Below the pieces are notes generated by a model. The model was given only the letters and a program-made list of their open reading frames with translations. It was not told the origin of the DNA and did no database searches. DNA of 64,000 bases from NCBI GenBank assembly GCA_964512995.1, contig CAZELM010000027.1, positions 5,031 through 69,030 on the forward strand. The letters are read 5' to 3'. The DNA is from CAZELM01 sp964512995. GTDB taxonomy: Bacteria > CSSED10-310. The translations under genes were made by a program, and so were the position numbers. Below, one piece after another: positions 27,791 through 34,951 of the stretch (the stretch's first letter is position 1; the number at the start of each line of letters is the position of its first letter).

Positions 27791-28801
27791 TTATTTTTCC
27801 CTTGAATTTATTGTGTTTGAAAAAAACGAAGGGGGAGCTGGATTGGAACTGCCCTCGTTATTGCTCATGGCGGACTGGATTGACTTCTGGTGGTCATAAT
27901 ATTCGAACAGATGCCTGCGAAGGTCCAGATAGTCCAGGGACAGACCTTTCGCGACCTGCTCAGGATATAACTGAGCCATGGCAATACAAAGGTGTGTCAG
28001 CCCCATTTCATCGTGACCAAAAAGGTATGCTTCCTGGATGGCAATACTGAAAAGCTTTTGGACGTCGGGCGAGAACACAAACAAATCATTCATGAATGGT
28101 TCTTTGCCTGTCAGATCAGCGGCAACCAATGTCTTGACAATATTTAAATCAAATAATGACTTGTCGATGGGAGTCACATCGATGACGTTTCGCAACGTGA
28201 GAAATGTCAAGGATAGCAGAAGATGTGAAAATCCGATCCGGTTATTTTTAAATGTACGGCTGAGTTCCATGGAGTGTTTAATGATTTTGGTGAGGTCAGG
28301 AGTAAAATGATCGGACAATCGAAGCAGTCTGAGGTCGATACTGGGCCGAAGTTCCACAACTTCATTGGGCGTATCGATATCCCCATATTCCTTGACCTCT
28401 TCCTGCAGAATTTCCAGATCCATGCTCCAATTTTTTAACAGATATTGTGAAATCTGGGATCCAGAATCCATTATTCCCAATAAAATCAATGCGCTGCTGA
28501 TCTGTTTGAACTGGAATGAATCAGCATAAATAAAGGCACGTTCAATCGCTTTTTTAGCATGGTCATCGAATCCTTCGAGGTCCAGTTCGCTTTCATTCGG
28601 GATTAATTTCGCCTGGAGTTCTTGTTTCATCAAGCCCAGTATGGGACGGTTTGCCATCATCAATGGCCATGCCAGGCAACTTTCCCGATGTATCATGATC
28701 TGAAGAATATGTTCGTTTGTGATATACGAATGATTCAGAAGCGATGTCAATTCTCTCGCTTCTGTGATAATCTCTTTTGCAGTTTCCGTTAAATTATCCA
28801 A
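27791..28801 (-). CDS. ClpN-repeat protein lacking AAA+ modules
   Basis: 336 residues. The sequence holds two pairs of the helical half-repeats that make up the Clp N domain of ClpA/B/C: LTSLLNHSYITNEHILQIM, AFIYADSFQFKQISSALILLGIM, SMELSRTFKNNRIGFSHLLLSL and AIQEAYLFGHDEMGLTHLCIAM, each followed by a Leu-rich helix. Clp N domains bind substrates or adaptors. There is no Walker motif, so this could be an adaptor, an anti-adaptor or an unrelated use of the fold. The start is TTG at 28801 with GAGAGG upstream and a TTGACT-18-GATAAA promoter. Confidence 0.75.
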   Translation of the reverse strand: MDNLTETAKEIITEARELTSLLNHSYITNEHILQIMIHRESCLAWPLMMANRPILGLMKQELQAKLIPNESELDLEGFDDHAKKAIERAFIYADSFQFKQISSALILLGIMDSGSQISQYLLKNWSMDLEILQEEVKEYGDIDTPNEVVELRPSIDLRLLRLSDHFTPDLTKIIKHSMELSRTFKNNRIGFSHLLLSLTFLTLRNVIDVTPIDKSLFDLNIVKTLVAADLTGKEPFMNDLFVFSPDVQKLFSIAIQEAYLFGHDEMGLTHLCIAMAQLYPEQVAKGLSLDYLDLRRHLFEYYDHQKSIQSAMSNNEGSSNPAPPSFFSNTINSREK

Positions 28802-28850
28802 CCTTCACCTATCCTCTCCAGGTCGTTGATTCATGGAATTTATACACCAT

Positions 28851-28880
28851 TTTATCAGAATCTCTCAAGAGAATAGTCAA
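28851..28880 (-). promoter_or_regulatory. sigma70-type promoter for the ClpN-repeat gene
   Basis: Minus strand TTGACT, 18-base spacer, GATAAA, ending 50 bases before the TTG start. Confidence 0.4.
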
Positions 28881-29026
28881 ATCATTTTGGAGTCCTCGAT
28901 TCAGATTCGCAAATGATAATCGATAATCCAGCCATCCTCAAAGCAATACCAGCCAATTTCCAACTCGATTAGCCTGCTGTCTCGTTTTTTTAATGGCTGC
29001 CGGATCTCTCTTCGGACGTTCGAATC

Positions 29027-29056
29027 TTGACTCTCTGTTCCGGCAGACGATATACA
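29027..29056 (+). promoter_or_regulatory. sigma70-type promoter for the GT-C/phosphoesterase pair
   Basis: TTGACT, 18-base spacer, TATACA, about 90 bases ahead of the TTG start at 29149. The rest of the 347-base divergent region holds no gene. Confidence 0.4.
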
Positions 29057-29148
29057 TCTCAATGGAGCGTGCTTTTTTTCATTAAAAAAACATCCCGTGC
29101 ATCCAAAGGCACACCTGGTTCGTAAGATATCCTCCAGGGAGGTTTAGG

Positions 29149-30702
29149 TTGACATCTCCTGTTTTTGATTCACATTCTCCATCCGTTTCCCGGATGATGT
29201 GGCTCGGAATGTTTCTGACGATGTTTGGAGCTTATCTGGTGACATCCGGCGGGCATATTTATGTCAAAGATGGTGGCGCTATGTATTTTATGTCGTGTTC
29301 CATGCTGGATCGCGGATGGTTTGATGTGGAAATCAATGCCAACACACTGGGTGGCCGGACCGGAGCGGATGGGAAGTACTACACGCCGTTTGGTTTCATG
29401 CAGCCTTTGCTGGCTGTCCCATTTATCGCGTTTGGGAGGATGCTCATCCCTTGGGCGCAGGCTTATTACATTCCTGCGATGACTGCGACCTGGTTCAATG
29501 CCATGGTGACCGCTGCATTGATCACTCTGATGGCTCGATTTTTTCTGGACTTGAAAGCGCCACTCCACCGGGCGATCTGGGCTGGAGTGGCAATCGGGTT
29601 TTCCTCTCCATTCTGGGTATACTCCCGAACATTTTTTTCCGAACCGCTCGCGACTCTGGGAACACTCGCCTCGGCCTGGGAACTCCATCAATACCATCGA
29701 TCAACCAAAGTCAGGCATCTGATCCGATCCGGTTTGTGGATCAGCGGCGTACTCCTCGTCCGACCCCTGTCCGGTGTTGCATTGCCCGTTCTGTTTTTGT
29801 ATCTGGCATTGATCGAAAACGAATCAGTGAAACAGGGACTGAAATCCGTCACCGCAAAACCCTTTATGATTTTTGGCCTGATGTTGGTCTTGGGAGTTGG
29901 ATTGCTGCTGACATACAATGTCGTCCGTTTCGGTTCCATCCTGGAGACAGGATACGATCTGCTGCCCAATGGCAAACCCCGGAACTTCACTTTGGAGCCG
30001 ACCATTGGACTCAGCGTTCTTCTGCTGGCACCCGGCAAGAGCATCTTCATTTTTACCCCTCTGGTCATTGCCGCCATCGCCGGATTGTTTCTCTGGAGGA
30101 GGCGAATCGCTCTTCAGCCGGAGTTTCACCTGATCTGGTTGACTCCCGTGATGTTTATCGTGGTGCTGTGCCGTTGGGCGGAGGTGGAAGGCGGAGTAAC
30201 CTGGGGGCCTCGCCTGGCCATGCCGGGCATCCCTATTCTGCTGCTCGCACTCGCACCATTGCTTCGCGGAGGGAAATGGACGGTTGGTTTTCTTGTTCTG
30301 CTGACGATCATCGGGATTGGTGTGCAAATGACCGGAATCACCGTCAATTTTTCAGCCTATATCGCGGATCATGTTCGCGATTACTTCGGGTCCACCGATG
30401 GGGAAAATCGCCATTACCGGTTTGATTTCAATCCATTTCCCGGCCATCTCGCCCTGCTTCGGGACTACATTCGTGCATTGCCCACAATAGAGCCTTTGTC
30501 GGAAGATGTCGCACGTTCCCATCGATCGCTCGTTCAGATCAATTATCATGGACAATTGGATTTCTGGTGGCTTCATCTGTGGCGGGACCGGATCCCGATG
30601 CGTTTCATTCTGACATTCGTCTGGATTCAGCTCGGTTTACTGTTTACCGGAATATTCATTATGGCAAAGGAGTTCCGCAGATATCGGCAAGGTAACGGAT
30701 GA
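29149..30702 (+). CDS. polytopic GT-C-like membrane protein
   Basis: 517 residues, about eleven membrane spans. The first loop (YVKDGGAMYFMSCSMLDRGWFDVEIN...GRTGADGKYYTPFGFMQPLLAVP) and the late VTWGPRLAMPGIPILL motif mark the same GT-C-like group as the protein at 16390. Both probably transfer sugars from a lipid-linked donor outside the cytoplasmic membrane. The start is TTG at 29149, seven bases after GGGAGG. It overlaps the metallophosphoesterase gene by four bases (ATGA), so the two are likely co-translated and may work on the same lipid or glycan. Confidence 0.72.
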   Translation: MTSPVFDSHSPSVSRMMWLGMFLTMFGAYLVTSGGHIYVKDGGAMYFMSCSMLDRGWFDVEINANTLGGRTGADGKYYTPFGFMQPLLAVPFIAFGRMLIPWAQAYYIPAMTATWFNAMVTAALITLMARFFLDLKAPLHRAIWAGVAIGFSSPFWVYSRTFFSEPLATLGTLASAWELHQYHRSTKVRHLIRSGLWISGVLLVRPLSGVALPVLFLYLALIENESVKQGLKSVTAKPFMIFGLMLVLGVGLLLTYNVVRFGSILETGYDLLPNGKPRNFTLEPTIGLSVLLLAPGKSIFIFTPLVIAAIAGLFLWRRRIALQPEFHLIWLTPVMFIVVLCRWAEVEGGVTWGPRLAMPGIPILLLALAPLLRGGKWTVGFLVLLTIIGIGVQMTGITVNFSAYIADHVRDYFGSTDGENRHYRFDFNPFPGHLALLRDYIRALPTIEPLSEDVARSHRSLVQINYHGQLDFWWLHLWRDRIPMRFILTFVWIQLGLLFTGIFIMAKEFRRYRQGNG

Positions 30703-32045
30703 TGGCGGACCATATCTTAGCCATGATACTGGATATGCTCGCAGGCGGACTGACATTTTTCTTTGTGTTCAACCGGTTCATCCTGCGCATGACACAGGGA
30801 CCGCTCAAAACGATGACCACCTATGTCACATTGGTCCTGTTAACGGTTGGTCCGGGCGTTGTGGGATGGTGGCATGGGCTTTCCCGGCATCTCATTCTCA
30901 GTCTGGGGCTGCTCCTGATCGTTTTTATCGGAGAATTCCGGCGCCGATCCTGGCAACGGAATCATCGCGTTCATCCGGAAGCAGAATGGGATGCGATCTC
31001 GAATGCTGACGGGTTTCGATTCATCACGACAGATCACCTAAAAATTCGCAATTATCGCATTCCATTGCCGGATTGGCCTCGGGAGCGCACCCGGATCGTT
31101 CATATCAGCGATCTTCATATCGACCACGCATTACCGTTGTCATACTATGAAAAAGCGTTTGAAGCGGTCAATCGGCTGCATCCGGATCTGCTGTTTCTGA
31201 CCGGGGACTTTGTCGATCGGGCGGATCGTCTGATGGATGCATTGCATCTGTTTCGGGAGCTGAAACCAGCGATCGGTTGTTATGCGGTTCTGGGGAATCA
31301 TGACTACTGGGCCGGAGAGACCCAGATTCGCCAACTCCTTCAGCAGGCTGGAATCACGGTGATCAGCGGAGAGTCCCGGATGGTTGGGATTGCCGAGGAT
31401 ATATCCATTCCGATCTGCGGAACCGAATTTCCATGGGGGCCGATGTTTCCAGCGGATGCCGTTCCGGTGGATGATTGCCCGATCCAGATCGTTCTTACCC
31501 ATACACCGGATAATTTTTTTCAGTTTGTCGATGGAGCCGGTTATAAATCCGTTGAACATCGGCATTGGACTTCATTATCGGAATATCTCTCCGGGAGCGG
31601 GAAGAAAAACCGCACCAACAGCTCTGCCGGTTTCCGGGAATTCTCCTCTCGTTCTTGCACTGCAACGGAGAATCCGTCTGCGGGTGGCCGATTCGAGTCA
31701 CGGTCATATTCCATCGCTGCGAATGATGGGTTGGGAGATATGATTCCCCGGAGTTGTTCAACCGCTTGCCTGGACCACCGTTCCGGGAGGGTCTCTTCAC
31801 TGGCAGTGGAGACCACCCGAACGTGTCTGGTGTTTGCCGGACATCTCCATGGCGGACAATGGAGATTGCCGATAGTGGGTTCACTGGTATCTCCATCCAA
31901 TTACGGCCGACTGCTGGATCATGGACATTTCAAAGTCGGCGATTCGCATCTGTTTGTCACATCCGGTCTGGGCACGATATGGATGCCGGTTCGGATTTTA
32001 TGCGAGCCTGAAATTCTGGTAGTGGATATTGTACCGTCCGAATAG
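30699..32045 (+). CDS. membrane-anchored metallophosphoesterase with a long insertion
   Basis: 448 residues. Three or four N-terminal membrane segments (about 1-90) precede a calcineurin-like domain of the YkuE type. Metal-ligand motifs are HISDLHID, TGDFVD, LGNHDYWA, LTHTPDN and AGHLHGGQ. YkuE-like enzymes cleave phosphoester bonds of lipids or nucleotides. Between LTHTPDN and GHLHGGQ, which normally lie about 20 residues apart, this protein carries roughly 90 extra residues that are Ser/Arg/Thr-rich and lack hydrophobic periodicity (for example EFSSRSCTATENPSAGGRF). The frame is kept, and all metal ligands remain. The insertion is either lineage-specific or recently acquired DNA. Confidence 0.78.
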   Translation: MMADHILAMILDMLAGGLTFFFVFNRFILRMTQGPLKTMTTYVTLVLLTVGPGVVGWWHGLSRHLILSLGLLLIVFIGEFRRRSWQRNHRVHPEAEWDAISNADGFRFITTDHLKIRNYRIPLPDWPRERTRIVHISDLHIDHALPLSYYEKAFEAVNRLHPDLLFLTGDFVDRADRLMDALHLFRELKPAIGCYAVLGNHDYWAGETQIRQLLQQAGITVISGESRMVGIAEDISIPICGTEFPWGPMFPADAVPVDDCPIQIVLTHTPDNFFQFVDGAGYKSVEHRHWTSLSEYLSGSGKKNRTNSSAGFREFSSRSCTATENPSAGGRFESRSYSIAANDGLGDMIPRSCSTACLDHRSGRVSSLAVETTRTCLVFAGHLHGGQWRLPIVGSLVSPSNYGRLLDHGHFKVGDSHLFVTSGLGTIWMPVRILCEPEILVVDIVPSE

Positions 32046-32049
32046 CAGA

Positions 32050-33345
32050 TTACCGATGGGATTCTTTATAGTGATGCAGAGCAGTCAACAGGGCATTGGG
32101 ATTATCATACCGGTCGAGAACCCGGCGGCGGATCAGTTTGTTGATGATGGCGCAGAAATCCGATGAGAGCCCGGGTATGGAACCGGGATCGAGTTCCGCT
32201 TCCGGATCTTCCACTCGAGCTAGCATGGTGGTGTATGCCGTGGATCGTTCATACGGATTGATGCCAGCGACGGCATGAAACAAGGTCAAGCCAAGCGAAT
32301 ACAGATCGGAGCGGATATCCACCGGCTGGATATCCATCGCCTGCTCCGGAGAAATATATCCGGGCGTTCCCACGACATGACCGATCGTTGTGGCGGACCG
32401 ATCGATCAGTTTCTTGGAGATCCCCATATCTCCGAGCTTGCTGTGCCAGTCGGCCATCACAAAAATATTGCTCGGTTTGACATCCCGATGGAGAACATCA
32501 TGTTTATGGAGATGATCCAGCGCTTTGCCGATATCCTCCAGAATGATCATCGCTTCGTGTTCCTTCAGACGATAGCCGCTTTTGATGAAGATATGGAGTG
32601 TCTGACCGGGAACAAACTCCATGATTTCGTACAGACCTTCTTTGAAGCGCTTGACCTCCAGAATCTGCACGAGATTGGGATGCTGCAACTCCAGTCCGAT
32701 CATGCTTCCGCGAAAAAACCGCTGGATCTCCCGCGAGTTGACGATGGCATTGGGATTGAGCACTTTGATTGCAACGATTTCACCCGTGGCGTTATGGATG
32801 GCGCGGTGTACGGTGCCAGTGGAGCCGGTTCCCAGTGTCTCCAGAATCGAATATCCGGGGATGATGGATGTTTCAACAGAGGGGATGTTCGATGGGCTAT
32901 TCGGTTCGAGCGGGATGGTCCGGATTTTTCCCAATAGCACTTTCACTTTGGCGCGCAGCAGTCCGGGTGGACAGGGTTTGGGGAGATAATCATTGGCTCC
33001 CGCCTCGAATGCCTGGATGATGGAGGTCTCGGTGGCGTCGCTGGAGTAGAACAGGATGGGGATTGTCCGGCCGAGTTTTTCCCGCAGGAGCCGGCAGGTC
33101 TGGATGCCATCCTGCCCCTTCAGTTCCATCGACAGAAGAATCAGATTGGGTTTTGTCTTTTCGGTGATCTGCAGGACGCGGTCGCTGTCCGGAGTGGTCA
33201 CCACATGATAGCCGGCTTCCCGTAAAATGGCCGAAGATGTTCGCAGACCGATCAGATCGATATCGGCAACGAGGATCCGTGGGGGGTCATGATGGAGCGC
33301 ATCCTGATCCCAGGTTTCGGAATGATGAATGTTCATGATAGCCAT
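32050..33345 (-). CDS. Ser/Thr protein kinase with N-terminal pseudo-receiver domain
   Basis: 431 residues from the ATG at 33345, preceded by GGAGAGGAG; the longer open frame to 33777 is antisense to a PT-rich repeat and should be ignored. Residues 23-140 are a response-regulator receiver (RILVADID, FYSSD, K123 in LPKP). The phospho-accepting Asp, however, is Ser72 (LILLSMEL), so normal phosphotransfer is unlikely. Residues 163-430 are a Hanks-type kinase: G-loop GTGSTGTV (172-179), K194, HRDVKPSN (286-293), DMG instead of DFG (306-308), and GTPGYISPEQ. No membrane anchor or sensor domain is present. It ends five bases from the convergent phosphoesterase gene. Confidence 0.88.
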   Translation of the reverse strand: MAIMNIHHSETWDQDALHHDPPRILVADIDLIGLRTSSAILREAGYHVVTTPDSDRVLQITEKTKPNLILLSMELKGQDGIQTCRLLREKLGRTIPILFYSSDATETSIIQAFEAGANDYLPKPCPPGLLRAKVKVLLGKIRTIPLEPNSPSNIPSVETSIIPGYSILETLGTGSTGTVHRAIHNATGEIVAIKVLNPNAIVNSREIQRFFRGSMIGLELQHPNLVQILEVKRFKEGLYEIMEFVPGQTLHIFIKSGYRLKEHEAMIILEDIGKALDHLHKHDVLHRDVKPSNIFVMADWHSKLGDMGISKKLIDRSATTIGHVVGTPGYISPEQAMDIQPVDIRSDLYSLGLTLFHAVAGINPYERSTAYTTMLARVEDPEAELDPGSIPGLSSDFCAIINKLIRRRVLDRYDNPNALLTALHHYKESHR

Positions 33346-33491
33346 GTTCTCCTCTCCATGAATTGATTCTATCGTAACTTCCAGGGAATTTAAACGGACA
33401 AATTCTGAGAGGGTGTTGACAGAATCTTTTCGGGTGCTCCCCATGCATTTGGTTATCAGACGAAACACGTGATTGCAGATTCCTTCTTTAC

Positions 33492-33510
33492 CCTCTCCCC
33501 CCGGGAGAGG
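33492..33510. repeat. inverted repeat beside a dispersed element
   Basis: CCTCTCCC-N3-GGGAGAGG, an 8-bp perfect stem just upstream of the dispersed-repeat core at 33543. Related CTCTCCC / GAGGG-rich elements are common in bacterial intergenic DNA. Confidence 0.5.
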
Positions 33511-33542
33511 ATCGTCGGCTGATCCAACACGGACCGATCCAT

Positions 33543-33590
33543 CACCATGGCCGGCGGGGTGAGGGAAACATGTCCAAACCCTCATTCTGC
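33543..33590. repeat. dispersed repeat, copy 1
   Basis: The first 24 bases match the copy at 42188..42236 at 22 positions (CACC.TGGCCGGCGGG.TGAGGGA). Both copies then continue with CCAA, CCCTC and TTCTGC at similar spacing. It sits in the intergenic region upstream of the kinase and directly before a PT-rich open frame. Confidence 0.65.
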
Positions 33591-33826
33591 TACCAACATC
33601 AACACCGACCCGGACATCCACGCCAACCCCCTCGTCAACATCAACCCCCACTCGGACGCCGACCAATACGCACACCCCCACGCGAACCCCCACCCGGACG
33701 CCGACCTCCCCGGAATCAACCGCCACACCCACGCGCACCCGAACACCTTCTCCAACACCAACTGCTCCGACAAGCACTCCGGGACCCTTCTGTTCATGTC
33801 ACGGGACACCGTTAAAGAAACTATAA
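33563..33826 (+). pseudogene. orphan PT-rich linker frame
   Basis: The frame reads PTSTPTRTSTPTPSSTSTPT and continues as Thr-Pro repeats to a Cys-containing tail ending LKKL and TAA at 33826. It has no start codon and emerges directly from the dispersed repeat. PT-rich stretches like this connect domains in secreted proteins, including the beta-helix protein at 38502. It is probably the stranded 3' end of such a gene. Its antisense frame gives an artificial Val-Gly-rich extension to the kinase. Confidence 0.4.
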
Positions 33827-33841
33827 TAAAGGAATACCGTT

Positions 33842-34327
33842 ATGAATCTTATCAAGATCGTCGTAGCAGCCGCTGTGATCTGTTTCTGCATGGTTTTCGC
33901 ACAGATCACCGCGTCCGAATCCCCTGTCATGCGGGATATTTATGCGTCATCCGGCACCGTGATATCCAGTGGTGGAACTCCGTCATCCAGCGAAGATTAC
34001 CATGGGAATTTCTCACTGGCTCAACCCGCAACCATCGGCATCTCCCAATCTGAAGATTACTCCCTGATTGCAGGATTCTGGCACGTCTCAGCCGTGTGTA
34101 TCCACAATGGCGATTCGAACCAGGATGGATCGCTGACCGCCGGGGATGCGCAATTGGCCTTTTATATTGCCATCGGATTCCATCAGCCATCGGTTTCGGA
34201 AGAATGTTCCGCTGATTGCAATGGAGATGGTGGGGTTACCGCCGGCGATGCCCAATCCATTTTCTACGCTGCCATGGGTCTTATGCAATGCGTGGACTCC
34301 AGTGCAGTGGTTCCTCCGCATGACTGA
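33842..34327 (+). CDS. secreted dockerin-like protein
   Basis: 161 residues. A signal peptide (about 1-26) leads to a region starting MRDIYASSGTVISSGGTPSSS, a motif often seen in proteins of this secreted type (followed by LAQPATIGIS and DYSLIAGFWH). The C-terminal half carries two EF-hand-like calcium loops, NGDSNQDGSLTAGDAQLAF and DCNGDGGVTAGDAQSIF, about 40 residues apart, which is the layout of a type I dockerin-like module with flanking cysteines. Cohesin partners are not in this window. AAGGAAT precedes the ATG and TATAAT lies about 20 bases upstream of it. Confidence 0.75.
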   Translation: MNLIKIVVAAAVICFCMVFAQITASESPVMRDIYASSGTVISSGGTPSSSEDYHGNFSLAQPATIGISQSEDYSLIAGFWHVSAVCIHNGDSNQDGSLTAGDAQLAFYIAIGFHQPSVSEECSADCNGDGGVTAGDAQSIFYAAMGLMQCVDSSAVVPPHD

Positions 34328-34381
34328 TCATTCAGTCGTGATACCACCATCTGGGAAACAGTGTAACCAGTGTCTCCAACA

Positions 34382-34762
34382 TCAGCTATGAATGGAAATC
34401 ATAAGGGGTAATTTTGAGGTCAGTGCTGACACACAGCCAACACTCAGTCTCTGTAAATCTTTTTTCGGTGTTTCACCAAATATAGAATTTCGGTCTAAGG
34501 AATCCCAAAGATCGCGTTCGGTTCCGACCTCGCCCGATTCATATTCTTCCCGAGCTGCTTTAAGCTCCCTCTGATATGCGGGATCGGTTTCTTCATGGAG
34601 CGTATCAATCAGATCTTCCATATCAACATAGTCCTCGATACCGATTATCATTGCCATCGGTTTACCGTTCCGTTCAATCAAAAACCGTTCCTTTCGGTAT
34701 CGGACTCTGTCCAGGAGTTCTCCTAGATTCTGATGAGCCGGTCCATTCAGATCGAAGATGCG
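34382..34762 (-). pseudogene. degraded Phd/YefM-type antitoxin, no toxin partner
   Basis: The minus-strand frame reads NLGELLDRVRYRKERFLIER then NGKPMAMIIGIEDY, an almost ideal Phd/YefM DNA-binding core, followed by an acidic tail (EEYESGEVGTERDLWDSL). There is no proper start: the frame is closed by TAG just upstream at 34763-34765 and no ATG or GTG lies before the conserved part. A TTG at 34681 would omit half of the domain. Another frame begins MKIAHLRSEW at 34772 behind GGAGG, so a frameshift near 34745 would reconnect the ends. No RelE- or PIN-like toxin gene flanks it. Confidence 0.6.
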
Positions 34763-34856
34763 CTATTTTCATTCCCTCCAGCATCAGACCCAAATACGGT
34801 GTTTGAATGATCATCCGAGATCAGATCCCTCCAGGAAATGACCCTGCTTCCACAAA

Positions 34857-34886
34857 TTGACGGATATTCCATTCTCTGACTATAAT
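34857..34886 (+). promoter_or_regulatory. sigma70-type promoter for the second collagen-like gene
   Basis: TTGACG, 18-base spacer, and a perfect TATAAT, the best promoter in the window. Confidence 0.6.
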
Positions 34887-34891
34887 CCAAT

Positions 34892-34910
34892 ACGAGTCAC
34901 AGTAACTCGT
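34892..34910. promoter_or_regulatory. dyad at the transcription start
   Basis: ACGAGT-N7-ACTCGT, a perfect 6-bp inverted repeat located where transcription from the TATAAT at 34881 should begin. It could be an operator or a 5' mRNA hairpin. Confidence 0.4.
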
Positions 34911-34951
34911 TATATCCATCACACTTGAAAATGGGGGAGGAATCAGCGTTT

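Noticed and set aside
33346..33777. N-terminal extension of the kinase frame (VGVRVGV-type repeats)
   Set aside because: It is the antisense reading of the Thr-Pro linker repeat and dispersed element. The ATG at 33345 has its own ribosome site and starts just before the receiver domain.
33547..34053. 168-codon plus-strand frame rich in Asn/His/Pro
   Set aside because: It is the PT repeat read in the wrong frame and runs into the signal peptide of the dockerin-like gene.
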